Source: Neolewinella antarctica
GTDB lineage: Bacteria > Bacteroidota > Bacteroidia > Chitinophagales > Saprospiraceae
Length of the DNA: 64,000 nucleotides
Reading direction: 5' to 3'
Assembly: GCF_011927835.1 (NCBI RefSeq)
Contig: NZ_JAATJH010000007.1
Span: 1-64,000 of the forward strand
Position 1 is the first letter of the stretch. Each line of letters begins with the position of its first letter. Under the pieces are notes generated by a model. It saw only the letters and a list, made by a program, of their open reading frames with translations. It made no database searches and was not told the DNA's origin. A program made the position numbers and the translations under genes. Shown here in pieces: positions 47,009 through 56,212 of this stretch.

Positions 47009-47750
47009 TGATTGAGGGAGCTTGTTTGGTTGATTCGACCCGGCCGGTCAGGGTAGAGAACTTGCGTTTTACGAGCCGGTAGCTGAGGGCGTCAATGACG
47101 TATTTACCGTACCAAAAACGCTCGTAGTCGACGGTTACCCCCCGGAAATCGCCCAGTAGCGCGGACTGGCTCAGCTGCGCTTGGTAGTCGCGGTTGCTGT
47201 AGTCGCGCCGGTACTTGATGAGGCCCCGGTCCCGTAAATCTTTGAGTAACTGAATGTAGAGCAGCCGTACGGCAATATCGAATTGCCCAGCCTTCTCGGC
47301 CCGCTCCTGCAAACTAAGCGACACGCCACTGGCCACCAGTGCCTCTTCCTCAATCTCTTCGATTTTGATCTCGTCCCGTCCGTCTCCGTCGCTTCTGGTG
47401 CGTTTGCGGAGTTCTACGTCCCCCAACATACGGTAAACAAGCCCACCCAGTAACAGAAGCATGACCCCGATGATGGCGTAAGCGGCGGCGGGCGGTAGGT
47501 CAAAAGCTTCGAAAGTCCAGGGCTCGAACGCTAAAGATTCCTCTTCTTCCTCCTCCGCTGGTTTTGGAAATTGGATTTCTTCCCGCAGTTCCCGGTGACG
47601 GTCCGGGGGGAAGACGCTTTTGCGAGCTGTCTCTTGGCCAGCTCCGACGAAGCTGGTGAGGAAAAGTAGGGTCATCAAACCACCGGTGCGCACGAACGAC
47701 TGGTAGCGTAGCTGGTAACGGCGAAGAAATTGTTGTGGAGCGTTCGTCAT
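47001..47750 (-). CDS. DUF4129-like membrane protein
   Basis: A 249-residue protein with an N-terminal signal or helix (about 22-38), a strongly acidic stretch (PAEEEEEESLAFEPW), one central membrane helix (AAAYAIIGVMLLLLGGLVY) and a C-terminal domain. The pattern QFDIAVRLLYIQLLKDLRDRGLIKYRRDYSNRDY is typical of DUF4129, usually the third member of MoxR operons. First gene of the operon with DUF4350 and moxR; an 8-base overlap suggests coupled translation. Confidence 0.8.
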   Translation of the reverse strand: MTNAPQQFLRRYQLRYQSFVRTGGLMTLLFLTSFVGAGQETARKSVFPPDRHRELREEIQFPKPAEEEEEESLAFEPWTFEAFDLPPAAAYAIIGVMLLLLGGLVYRMLGDVELRKRTRSDGDGRDEIKIEEIEEEALVASGVSLSLQERAEKAGQFDIAVRLLYIQLLKDLRDRGLIKYRRDYSNRDYQAQLSQSALLGDFRGVTVDYERFWYGKYVIDALSYRLVKRKFSTLTGRVESTKQAPSINA

Positions 47751-48040
47751 TCGGTCGGGCGTGGAGCTAAGGTACGAACGATCGTGGGGTACCGATGGAC
47801 CCGGAGGGTGAAGTTGGCGCTTTGCTTACCGGAGGTGAAGACAAATCCGAACACGAAAATTAGTCATCTGCCGCTACGATCTTGACAAACAAACGAGGGC
47901 CGCCCTGCCTTTTAAAAACAAATATTCTATTCTTTATATTTAAGTCCGCAGAATTATTGTTATCCTACGGCCCAATAGATGACTAACAACCGGTTGGCCG
48001 GCCACTTGCCGCCACCAGCCACCAAAACCACCCAATAGTT

Positions 48041-48370
48041 ATGAGCAAGTTCGACGAAAAAATGATCGCCTACGAAGCCGCCCTCGATAAGGTAGACATC
48101 AAGAACGACAAGGAGCTACTCCGAAAAGTAGCCAAAGGCCTCGGCCCGTCCATCTACAACAACGACAGCAACAAAGTAGCTTGCTCGGACAAAGCGGAAG
48201 TGCAGCGCGTCGTTGACAACCTCGTCGTCAAGAAGCTCGGTCTCGACAAGGACAAGGGAATGGAAGCCGTGCAGGCCGTCTGTAAAAAGTACGTAGAGCG
48301 GGCAAAGCACCGGGCGGTATTCTATTACCTCGTGGTCAAAGAATTGGGCGCGGAAGATCACTATGCGTAG
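48041..48370 (+). CDS. DUF2853 family protein
   Basis: A 109-residue small soluble helical protein. MSKFDEKMIAYEAALDKV and AEVQRVVDNLVVKKLGL match DUF2853, a family with known structure but no known function, common in Bacteroidota and Proteobacteria. A hairpin terminator follows. The 290 bases upstream hold an AT-rich stretch and no other gene. Confidence 0.9.
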   Translation: MSKFDEKMIAYEAALDKVDIKNDKELLRKVAKGLGPSIYNNDSNKVACSDKAEVQRVVDNLVVKKLGLDKDKGMEAVQAVCKKYVERAKHRAVFYYLVVKELGAEDHYA

Positions 48371-48413
48371 GTTCTCTTGACTGATCGTTAACCAGGCTAA
48401 TCGTTATTAAAGA

Positions 48414-48450
48414 AAGAACCCGTCCCTGCGAAAGTAGGGGCGGGTTCTTC
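48414..48450 (+). terminator. Hairpin terminator after the DUF2853 gene
   Basis: GAACCCGTCCCTGC and GTAGGGGCGGGTTC pair (14 bp with one mismatch) around GAAA. The trailing TTCTTC is a weak T-tract. Confidence 0.7.
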
Positions 48451-48477
48451 CGTACAGTAAATTGCTAATTTTACGGC

Positions 48478-49626
48478 ATGAATAGTACCAGTAAGGAGCG
48501 GTTAACCACGTTCATGCTAACGTTCACTAACGTCATCTTCTTTGTAAAGTACGGTAGCCGTGTCCTGGATGGTGGGTATTTATACCTGGCTGGTATTGCC
48601 TACGCACTGGTTTACGTGTCGTTATTGACTAACCCTCGGCTCGGCAAACTAACCTCGAGGTTCAGCAGCACGCTATTTTACTCGTCTGTTGTTGCGTTGG
48701 TTAGTACGATTGTGTTCGCTCAGCTGTTTGTTGATCCGTTGACGTTGAACGTCGACCGGTGGAGCGTCATTTCTAGTTTCCTTGAAAAAGGACTAAATAA
48801 TCAATATCCGTACGGTGCCATATCACATTTGGGGAATCCACCAGGACCTATGCCAGTGTACTTTATACTGGCTTTCCCCTTTTACATCGTCGGTGGTCTA
48901 TGTGTTTTGTCCGGCCTCGGGTACTTAGCTACTTTGAGTTTCTTGAGGCGGTTTGACCACGAAAATTCGGGTAAGTACTACTTATCATTATTGCTGTCCC
49001 CCTGCGTGTACTGGGAAATAGCGACCCGGAGTAACGTAATGACGTATTCCGTACTTGTCCTGATGGGCCTCACGTTCTTTAATCTACTGGATAAGACTCA
49101 CTGGAGTAGAAAATTAGCGCTGAGTGCGGTATCCGTCGGGCTTCTTTTAGCCACGCGCTCCGTATTCATAATCGCATACATGATCTATTCGGTAGCAAAC
49201 TTTCAACCGCGAAAAGCCATACTGCACGTTAAGTACTGGGGGCTGGCGGTTTGTGCCTTCGCATCCGCTTTTCTACCGTTGATCTTAATTTGGCCCGACG
49301 AATTTTGGACAATCAATCCATTCATCGTCCAGTCCGAATATCTGATGCCTCGCTGGATCATTTTATCGTACTTACTATTCATCGGTACCGTCGTGCTTTT
49401 TGCTAAGTTCAAAGACAGCCCATTCTACAGTGGCCTCTTTCTGTTCTTGCTGATTGGCATTTACTCCACCTATTTAATTTTTACCGTGGGCTTTCAGACG
49501 GCCTTCTTTGACAGTAAAATTGACATTTCTTACTTTATCTTTTCCGTACCCTTCCTGTACTTGTCGCTGGCAAATAGCGTCAAAAATAAAATTTCTGCGA
49601 GTGAGAATACGGTAACACCAGCTTGA
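48478..49626 (+). CDS. Integral membrane protein, GT-C glycosyltransferase-like
   Basis: A 382-residue protein with about ten membrane helices and few polar loops. The stretch DRWSVISSFLEKGLNNQYPYG, followed by HLGNPPGPMPVYFI, has the look of the first loop of GT-C enzymes such as ArnT or DUF2029 mannosyltransferases, where Asp/Glu act in catalysis. The similarity is weak. It is AT-richer than its neighbours. No partner gene for glycan assembly is adjacent. Confidence 0.6.
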   Translation: MNSTSKERLTTFMLTFTNVIFFVKYGSRVLDGGYLYLAGIAYALVYVSLLTNPRLGKLTSRFSSTLFYSSVVALVSTIVFAQLFVDPLTLNVDRWSVISSFLEKGLNNQYPYGAISHLGNPPGPMPVYFILAFPFYIVGGLCVLSGLGYLATLSFLRRFDHENSGKYYLSLLLSPCVYWEIATRSNVMTYSVLVLMGLTFFNLLDKTHWSRKLALSAVSVGLLLATRSVFIIAYMIYSVANFQPRKAILHVKYWGLAVCAFASAFLPLILIWPDEFWTINPFIVQSEYLMPRWIILSYLLFIGTVVLFAKFKDSPFYSGLFLFLLIGIYSTYLIFTVGFQTAFFDSKIDISYFIFSVPFLYLSLANSVKNKISASENTVTPA

Positions 49627-49682
49627 ACTTATCCGGTCATAGTTAACTACCTAACCACCCCCGGCCTGACGTCTAGCTCACC

Positions 49683-50318
49683 CTACGGCAACGTCACCCG
49701 CCCCTCAATACGCTCCGCTACCACCCGAAAAACTTCCCCCGCCACCGTTTCCGGCAGCAGAATGTTACCCGGCGGCGCTTCCCCCACCCAGCTACTCGTC
49801 AGGGTAGCGCCCGGCGCTACTAAAGTACACGGCACCCGCGTCCGCGCCAACTCTGCCCGCCAGCCCAGGAACAAGCCCCGGAGTGCATATTTAGTGGCAA
49901 CGTAGGCGGTCATGTGGTCCTTCCAGTTGTCCGTCCCCGTCGAGCCGATTACGACCAAGTGGCCGGCGTCGCGAGCGATCAGATTAGGTAAAAGGCGGCG
50001 GGCCAGGCGGTGATTTCCGAGCACGTTAAGGGGGTAAAGACGGGCAAAAATATCGTCTTCCGTACCGAGGAGCGGCCCCGGCGAATAGGCTGCCGCGTTG
50101 AGTAACACGACGTCGTAGTCCGCTACCGGAACCAAGGCCACGCCGGCTTCCGTACTCAGGTCGGCGACGATCGTATCGGCACCGATCACGGCGGCTAGTT
50201 CCGCCAGGTCATCCGTGGACCGGGCCACGGCCGTTACCCGCCAACCGTGGTCGGCGAACAGTTCCGCGCACGAGCGGCCGATGCCCCTGGTGGCCCCGGT
50301 GATGAGAATGTGCTTCAT
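49683..50318 (-). CDS. Short-chain dehydrogenase/reductase
   Basis: A 211-residue NAD(P)-dependent oxidoreductase. The cofactor motif TGATRGIG is at about 6-13, the structural motif VLLNAAA replaces the usual NNAG, and the catalytic residues are Ser in VIGSTG and YxxxK in YVATK. The gene overlaps the M43 protease gene by four bases (ATGA), so the two are co-translated. The substrate is unknown. A stretch matching the core repeat at 49831 encodes the ordinary RVPCTLVAPG motif and is probably coincidence. Confidence 0.9.
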   Translation of the reverse strand: MKHILITGATRGIGRSCAELFADHGWRVTAVARSTDDLAELAAVIGADTIVADLSTEAGVALVPVADYDVVLLNAAAYSPGPLLGTEDDIFARLYPLNVLGNHRLARRLLPNLIARDAGHLVVIGSTGTDNWKDHMTAYVATKYALRGLFLGWRAELARTRVPCTLVAPGATLTSSWVGEAPPGNILLPETVAGEVFRVVAERIEGRVTLP

Positions 50319-51589
50319 GTTGTTTCGTTGAGAACGGTGGCGCGCGGGTCCGCCACGACTTCGCCACGCAGTGTTTTGTTAAGTACGCCAACCTCCACGC
50401 CGCCCCAGTTATCCCCGCAGTCATTGTGCAGAATTGCGTCGGGACCAAGGACGAGCCTTGCCCCCGGCTCCACCAGAATTTTGGCACCCAGCGGCAGGTG
50501 AAACCGGTTGTTGACCGTCAGCGTAAAGCCCGCCCTGACGAGCACGTCAGAATTAAAGTCCCGCGCACCGTCGAAGGTCACGTTTTCATCGATGACGACG
50601 CGCTTTTCCGGGCGGTACTCACACCAGTCCCGGCGGACCCAGCGGCGCTGCTTGCTGGTGGGGTCGGCCATGCGGGCCTGCATCCGGCCGATCTGGCAGG
50701 GGGTGAGGGCTTCCTGGTTGGGGCTGTAATCCATGAGGTTGTTGCTACTTACGCCGGGGCCTCTTTTCTTGAGTTTCCAGCTCAGGTTGGCGTGGGCGGG
50801 CGTGTCGTCACAGCCATCGCTTTTTCCCCAGGCGTGCCACAGACCCAGCGCGTGGCCGACTTCGTGGGTGAAAACCTTACGGAGTTCCCAGGCGGGCGAT
50901 TTACCCGAAAGCGGATCGGTAAGCTTGACCGCGTCGCCCAGGAAGATACCGCTGCCCGGGCTCGGTGGGCCGACCGGTTGCGGGCCGGCCCAGGGCGGCC
51001 CCATGAGGAAAATGTTGAGCTCCCGCTCGGTTCGGACGGCGTACTTCTTGACTACCGCCATGTCGCCCCGGTTGCGGCCTGGGTTGTCGTGGCGGTAGTC
51101 GTAAAGCTCGTCGTCGTAGTGCTCGTAAATGGCCGGCCGGCCCGTAGCCGGGTCGGTCGCTAGCTTAAATTGAATGCGCGTGGGCAGGGCCGGCACGTCC
51201 ATCGAGTCGGGTTGCAGCCAACTGCGGGGGTTGTTATTAAATTTTTTGTTGCTGAAACTCAGTAGGTAGGTGATGTATTCGGTGGCCTTGGCCCCGTAAA
51301 AATCGTAGACCGTGTCGGCACTGTTCATCACGTGGAAATTCAGCAGCACGTTGCGGACGGGTAGGTAATCCGCGTGGGTCGTATCCGGCAGGTAGGCGGT
51401 GTTATCGTAATTGCGTTGCCGTGGGAATTCAAAGTTGAGCGGTCGTTGAATGCTGTCGAATCGGTGGCGCACGTACTCGAAGTCCCCCGCCGCTACCCGC
51501 TTGCTCATGACTTGCGGGGTGGCCAGCGGGCTACGGCAGGCGAAGATCAGCAGGGGGAACAGGAGTAAGGGGAAATAAACAGATCTCAT
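50315..51589 (-). CDS. M43 family zinc metalloprotease (pappalysin-like), lipoprotein
   Basis: A 424-residue exported protease. The ATG at 51589 gives a lipoprotein signal ending in LLIFAC; 78 codons upstream belong to non-coding sequence with a repeat. The metzincin motif HEVGHALGLWH and the Met-turn LMDYSPN are present. The C-terminal about 100 residues (VTFDGARDFNSDVLVRAG...) look like a beta-helix tail as in surface proteins. It might cleave host or environmental proteins; no type IX sorting domain was evident. Co-translated with the SDR gene. Confidence 0.88.
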   Translation of the reverse strand: MRSVYFPLLLFPLLIFACRSPLATPQVMSKRVAAGDFEYVRHRFDSIQRPLNFEFPRQRNYDNTAYLPDTTHADYLPVRNVLLNFHVMNSADTVYDFYGAKATEYITYLLSFSNKKFNNNPRSWLQPDSMDVPALPTRIQFKLATDPATGRPAIYEHYDDELYDYRHDNPGRNRGDMAVVKKYAVRTERELNIFLMGPPWAGPQPVGPPSPGSGIFLGDAVKLTDPLSGKSPAWELRKVFTHEVGHALGLWHAWGKSDGCDDTPAHANLSWKLKKRGPGVSSNNLMDYSPNQEALTPCQIGRMQARMADPTSKQRRWVRRDWCEYRPEKRVVIDENVTFDGARDFNSDVLVRAGFTLTVNNRFHLPLGAKILVEPGARLVLGPDAILHNDCGDNWGGVEVGVLNKTLRGEVVADPRATVLNETT

Positions 51590-51601
51590 CGGTGTTGCTT
51601 G

Positions 51602-51619
51602 GGGCGCGGTCGCCGGTGC
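51602..51619 (+). repeat. GC-rich dispersed core repeat, variant
   Basis: GGGCGCGGTCGCCGGTGC, one mismatch from consensus, 12 bases upstream of the M43 protease start codon. Confidence 0.65.
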
Positions 51620-51835
51620 TGGGTGAATCGGGAAGGAGCGTAACGAATTAGGCCGTAAGAACGCACTACTTTTTAATCTTCCATAAAAACGCTGCCGACG
51701 GAAGAAAGTAGGGACACAAAGGACACATAAAAAGATAAAAGCACCTGAATATAGGGGGAAATCCACTTCTCCAAATCTCCAATTGCGTGGTTTCATTTGT
51801 GCCTCGTGTATTAAAGGATCCATCCCCCCCCAAGC
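51620..51835. other. Intergenic region before trkH, no gene
   Basis: About 215 bases with direct short repeats of the CACA type (GACACAAAGGACACATAAA) near 51712-51732, similar to those at 9548 and 27068. The frame that runs through it upstream of the M43 start is not believable as coding. Confidence 0.4.
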
Positions 51836-53284
51836 TTAGTTCAACCGCCAAAAGAACGGCGTAAACAACACCAGCACCGTGTAGATCTCCAGCCGCCCGA
51901 TAATCATAATGCCGGAAAGAAACAGCTTAATGTGGCCGGGCAGCCAGGCGAAGTTGTCCACCGGACCAACTTTACCGATCCCCGGGCCGACGTTCCCCAA
52001 ACTAGTGGCCATCGCACCCAGGGCCGTCCTAAAGTCGAGCCCCATTGCGGCTAACAGAACGGACCCAACGACGAAGATCAGTAAGTACAGTAGCAAAAAG
52101 TTAAATACGTGGTTGATCACTCGGCCCTGCACGATCTCTCCATTCAGCCGCAAAGGCACGATTGCCGCAGGGTGCACGATACGCTTGAATTCCAGGTAGG
52201 AATTTTTTAGAAACACCAAATGCCGGATGATCTTGATACCTCCCGACGTCGAACCCGCGCACGCGCCCAAAAATAACAACACGAAACAGATAATCGTCAA
52301 ACTAGTCGACCAACTCGTATAGTCCGCCGAGACGAAGCCTGTCGTCGTAATTAAGCTCACGATTTGAAAAAAGCTATCCCGGAATGACTGCTCCAGGTCG
52401 GTCGCTCCGGTTGCGTAGTAGACCCGGACGGTAAAGAGTACGACCAGTAATAACACGACGAGCGAATAGGCCTTTAATTCTTCGCTCTTCCAGACATCCG
52501 AAAACCGCCCCTTGAACGACAGGTAGAGCACCGTATAATTCACCCCGGCCAGGAACATGAACAGGATCAACGCGTACTGAATCACCGGGCTAAAATCCCC
52601 CGCGCTCGCGTTGCGCGTGCTGAATCCCCCCGTCGCCATCGTCGTCAGCGCGTGATTTACCGCCTCGAATTTATTCATGCCGAGCGCCCAGAGCACGAAG
52701 AAAAGCACGGCCGTCAGCCCGACGTAGATGAACCACAGTCGTTTGGCCGTCTCGCTAATTCGGGGGTGGAGTTTGTCGGAAGTCGGCCCCGGTGCCTCGG
52801 CCGCAAACAACTCGATGCCGCCAATGCCGAGCAACGGAAAGATCGCCACCGTCAGCACGATAATGCCCATCCCCCCGATCCACTGGGTCAAACTCCGCCA
52901 GTAAAGGATGCCTTTCGGCTGTATCTCGATGTCCGTCAGCACCGAAGCGCCCGTTGTCGTCATTCCCGAGACCGTCTCGAAAATTGCCTCCGGAAAAGTA
53001 GGGATCACGCCGCTGAACAGGTACGGTAACATCCCCGAAGCCACCATGCTGACCCAGCTGAGTACCACGATCATGTATCCCTCCCGCTTTCGAATGGGAA
53101 TGCCCTGGGGGTTCTTGATCAGAAAACAAATGCCGCCGGAAAGTAAGCTGAGCGCTCCGGCCAGTAGGAGGGGCATGGGGTCTTCCCCATAATAAACACT
53201 AAACGGGACGCCGGTCCACATCATCACGCCGACGACGGCCAGAAGAATGGCGATTACGCGGGCTACGGGGCGAAAGTTGATCAT
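51836..53284 (-). CDS. trkH: Potassium uptake protein TrkH (Trk/Ktr membrane subunit)
   Basis: A 482-residue K+ channel-like transporter with four repeated membrane-pore-membrane units. Selectivity-filter stretches are visible: ETVSGMTTTGASVLTD, TMATGGFSTRN, LITTTGFVSADY and AMATSLGNVGPGIG. The start MINFRPVARVIAILLAVVGV is typical. It lies 53 bases downstream of trkA and works with it as the membrane partner of a K+ uptake system. K+ supply could also matter to the probably K+-dependent pyrophosphatase. Confidence 0.95.
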   Translation of the reverse strand: MINFRPVARVIAILLAVVGVMMWTGVPFSVYYGEDPMPLLLAGALSLLSGGICFLIKNPQGIPIRKREGYMIVVLSWVSMVASGMLPYLFSGVIPTFPEAIFETVSGMTTTGASVLTDIEIQPKGILYWRSLTQWIGGMGIIVLTVAIFPLLGIGGIELFAAEAPGPTSDKLHPRISETAKRLWFIYVGLTAVLFFVLWALGMNKFEAVNHALTTMATGGFSTRNASAGDFSPVIQYALILFMFLAGVNYTVLYLSFKGRFSDVWKSEELKAYSLVVLLLVVLFTVRVYYATGATDLEQSFRDSFFQIVSLITTTGFVSADYTSWSTSLTIICFVLLFLGACAGSTSGGIKIIRHLVFLKNSYLEFKRIVHPAAIVPLRLNGEIVQGRVINHVFNFLLLYLLIFVVGSVLLAAMGLDFRTALGAMATSLGNVGPGIGKVGPVDNFAWLPGHIKLFLSGIMIIGRLEIYTVLVLFTPFFWRLN

Positions 53285-53337
53285 CGGGGCGGGTCAGTCT
53301 GATTAGCGACGAAAAGAGCGTAGCTACCTCCGGCGGG

Positions 53338-54678
53338 TTAGCGGAACAACTCTTCCAGCCGTTTGATCGCCGAAGGTAAAGCAAAGACGATTACCCGGTC
53401 GCCGATTTCCATCTGCGTATCTCCATTGGGAATCAAGGTTTGCTCGCCCCTAATCACACCACCGACCAGGGCCGTCTCGGGAAAATGTAACTTACTCAGG
53501 GGCTTTTTCGTGAGTTGATTCGACTTAGTCAGCACGTACTCGATCACCTGCGCGTCCACTCCCTGCAAACTGGTAATGGCCTCGATGTTGCCCTTGCGGA
53601 TGTGGTGAAAAATACTGTTGGCCGCCAGTAACTTTTTGTTGATGAGCGTATCCACGCCGATGTTCTGGCTGATGTGCGTGTACTCTTTGTTCTCTACCTG
53701 GGCGATTGTCTTATACACGCCGTGGTTGCGGGCCGTGAGGCAGGAAATGATGTTCGTCTCGGAGTTGCCGGTCAGGGCGATGAAAGCATCCATCCGGTCG
53801 AGGCCTTCCTCCTGGAGAAGGTCGATATTGGTATAATCTCCCTTAATTACCAGGACGTTGGTCAGCTGCTCGTTGATGTACTGGCAGCGGCGCCTGCTTT
53901 TCTCGACGATCGTAACACTGTAATCGTCCTGTAGAATCCGGGCGGTAGATATGCCTAGTTCGGTACCGCCGAGGATGAGAATACTCCGGACGGTTTTCCG
54001 CTTCTTACCGACGAAGTCTTCCACCAGCTGCTTCTTTTCCGGCTTGGTGATGAAGTAGATGTGGTCGCCCCGGCGCAGGGTAGTAAAGCCTTTGGGGATG
54101 ATGGTGGTGTTGCCCCGCAGGACGGCAATGGGGCGTAGGTCGACCTTCGCCCGTAAGCTCTTGATGTCGCTCAGGCGAACGCCGACGAGTGGAGAGTCAT
54201 CGTCGAGCGTCGTCCCCAATAGGACGAGCTTACCATTTTCGAATTCAAAAATATCCGTGAAGGAGCACTGCTTGATGAGGCGTAAGATCTCCTGCGACGC
54301 CAATTGCCGGGGGCTGATGATCTGGTCAATACCGAGGGAACAGATGGTGGACTCGTTGGCCGCCGTGGTATATTCCTCATTATCGACGCGGGCCACGACG
54401 TGGCGGCACCCCAGCTTTTTGGCCAGGATGGCCGACATCATGTTCGTCTTTTCCGAAGTTGTGACGGCCAGGAGCAGGTCGGCGGATTGGACGCGGGCGT
54501 TGGAGAGGGTCTGGATGCTCGTCGCGTCGCCCCGCACGGTCAGCACGTCGAGGTGGCTGCCGGCGTAGTCGAGCACTTCCTCATCGTTATCGATGAGGAT
54601 GATGTCCTGGTTCTCGGTAGCCATCAGTTTGGCCAGGTGAAAACCAACGTCTCCGGCTCCGGCAATGACAATCTTCAT
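53338..54678 (-). CDS. trkA: Trk system regulatory subunit TrkA
   Basis: A 446-residue cytoplasmic regulator of TrkH. It has two RCK_N-RCK_C tandem units: the first NAD-binding motif IVIAGAGDVGFHLA at the start, the second SILILGGTELGISTA at about 225. Each is followed by a TrkA_C ligand-binding domain (for example DDSPLVGVRLSDIKSL and ALVGGVIRGEQTLIPNGD). ATP/ADP and NAD(H) binding gate the channel in studied homologues. First gene of the trkA-trkH operon. Confidence 0.95.
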   Translation of the reverse strand: MKIVIAGAGDVGFHLAKLMATENQDIILIDNDEEVLDYAGSHLDVLTVRGDATSIQTLSNARVQSADLLLAVTTSEKTNMMSAILAKKLGCRHVVARVDNEEYTTAANESTICSLGIDQIISPRQLASQEILRLIKQCSFTDIFEFENGKLVLLGTTLDDDSPLVGVRLSDIKSLRAKVDLRPIAVLRGNTTIIPKGFTTLRRGDHIYFITKPEKKQLVEDFVGKKRKTVRSILILGGTELGISTARILQDDYSVTIVEKSRRRCQYINEQLTNVLVIKGDYTNIDLLQEEGLDRMDAFIALTGNSETNIISCLTARNHGVYKTIAQVENKEYTHISQNIGVDTLINKKLLAANSIFHHIRKGNIEAITSLQGVDAQVIEYVLTKSNQLTKKPLSKLHFPETALVGGVIRGEQTLIPNGDTQMEIGDRVIVFALPSAIKRLEELFR

Positions 54679-54906
54679 GGGTAATTAGGTTGAGTGACGC
54701 GCGGGCAAAGGTCGCTAAAATTAACCTGCGCGGGCAACTAGGAGCCAGCCAGGCGGAAAAGCACTTGGCTGGGGCGCGGCCGGGTTGTTATGTTCGCCGG
54801 CGGGCAAACATCCGTTCGTTGCAAACGTCTATCTAGTGGAGTAGTTGACCCCTGCGTAGTTTCGTGCCGGTCAACCGTTTACCGCTTACTGACGCCCCCG
54901 GCTACG

Positions 54907-56166
54907 ATGGAAAAAACCCACAAAATTTTGAACGACCCCGTCTACGGGTTCGTAAGTATTCCGTACGGCATCCTCTTCGACCTCGTGGAGCATCCTTACT
55001 TTCAACGTCTGCGCAGCATCAAGCAGGTAAGCCTGACGCACTACGTCTACCCCGGCGCGCTCCACACGCGTTTTCACCACGCGCTCGGCGCCCTCCACTT
55101 GATGACGCAGGCGATCGATAGCTTGAAGCGCAAGGGCATCAAGATCAACAAACGCGAAGCCGAAGCCGCCAAGATCGCCATCCTGTTGCACGACATCGGC
55201 CACGGCCCCTTTTCCCATACGCTGGAAAACACCCTCATCAAAGCTCACCACGAAGACCTGTCGCTACTGTTCATGGAGCGGCTCAACGAGGAATTTCACG
55301 GCAAACTGACGCTGGCGATCAAGATATTCAAAGGCAAATACAAGAAGCACTTCCTCCACCAACTCATTACCGGCCAGCTCGACATGGACCGGATGGACTA
55401 CCTCAACCGCGACAGTTTCTTCACCGGTGTGGCCGAGGGTGTCATCGGGTACGACCGGATCATCAAGATGCTCAACGTGGCCGACGGCCGGCTGGTCGTG
55501 GAAGAGAAAGGCGTCTATTCCGTCGAGCGTTTCCTGACGAGCCGGCGGATTATGTACTGGCAGGTGTACTTGCACAAAACGGTCGTCTCCGCCGAGCAAA
55601 TGTTGAAGCTGGTACTGAAACGAGCGCGGGAGCTCTACGATCAAGGCATCGAAGTCTGGTCGCCGCCAACGCTGGCGTACTTTCTGAGCAACAAGATTTC
55701 CGGCAAGGACTTCCGGGAGCGCCGCAACGAACTCCTCGACAGCTTCGCGGCGCTCGACGATACCGATATTTCCGCGGCCGTCAAGGCGTGGCAGCAACAC
55801 ACCGATCCGCTGCTGGCTTACCTGAGTTACGGTTTGATCAACCGTCGCTTGTTCCGGCTCGAGTTCTCTGACGCGCCTTTTTCCGACGAGTATCAGCACC
55901 TTATTCGCGAAACGCTTCGGAATCACCCTGACCTACCTCCCGGGGCGGAAGACTTCCTGATCGTAGGGGCGGAATCGAATAGCGCTTATTCGACGCTGAA
56001 GGATGAGATTATGATCCTGCGTAAAAACGGGGAGGTGGTGCCAATGTCGAAGATTTCAACTTTTGGTCTGGCCCCAAGGACGTTCACAAAATACTTTCTC
56101 AGCTACCCCAAGGAAATTAGCGAGTTGGTAGATAAGGGCACCCCGACTAAGTGCGGGACTAACTAA
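54907..56166 (+). CDS. HD-domain phosphohydrolase
   Basis: A 419-residue metal-dependent hydrolase of the dGTPase-like/YdhJ type. The ATG at 54907 starts MEKTHKILNDPVYGFVSIPYG; 39 upstream codons are not conserved. Metal ligands: His in HTRFHHALG and His-Asp in ILLHDIGHGPFSH, with a further Asp in TGQLDMDRMDYL. The natural substrate (dNTP, ppGpp or other) is uncertain. The C-terminus (KGTPTKCGTN, stop) is encoded by a long-form dispersed repeat, which has probably replaced the original end. Confidence 0.88.
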   Translation: MEKTHKILNDPVYGFVSIPYGILFDLVEHPYFQRLRSIKQVSLTHYVYPGALHTRFHHALGALHLMTQAIDSLKRKGIKINKREAEAAKIAILLHDIGHGPFSHTLENTLIKAHHEDLSLLFMERLNEEFHGKLTLAIKIFKGKYKKHFLHQLITGQLDMDRMDYLNRDSFFTGVAEGVIGYDRIIKMLNVADGRLVVEEKGVYSVERFLTSRRIMYWQVYLHKTVVSAEQMLKLVLKRARELYDQGIEVWSPPTLAYFLSNKISGKDFRERRNELLDSFAALDDTDISAAVKAWQQHTDPLLAYLSYGLINRRLFRLEFSDAPFSDEYQHLIRETLRNHPDLPPGAEDFLIVGAESNSAYSTLKDEIMILRKNGEVVPMSKISTFGLAPRTFTKYFLSYPKEISELVDKGTPTKCGTN

Positions 56167-56186
56167 CGTGTCGCGGACGCGGGTGC
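56136..56186 (-). repeat. GC-rich dispersed repeat, long form, spanning a stop codon
   Basis: GGGCACCCCGACTAAGTGCG then GGAC, a short spacer, and TCGCGGACGCGGGTGC. It covers the HD gene's stop codon and the leader of fdhD. Confidence 0.75.
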
Positions 56187-56212
56187 AATGGAAGGTGGTG
56201 AAGAGCAGTAAT

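Noticed and set aside
49831-49848. Match to the core repeat inside the SDR gene
   Set aside because: It encodes the normal RVPCTLVAPG region of short-chain dehydrogenases, with no extra residues, so chance similarity in GC-rich codons is more likely than an insertion.
54771-54788. Degenerate core repeat (GGGGCGCGGCCGGGTTGT) before the HD gene
   Set aside because: Only the first half matches; not counted as a secure copy.
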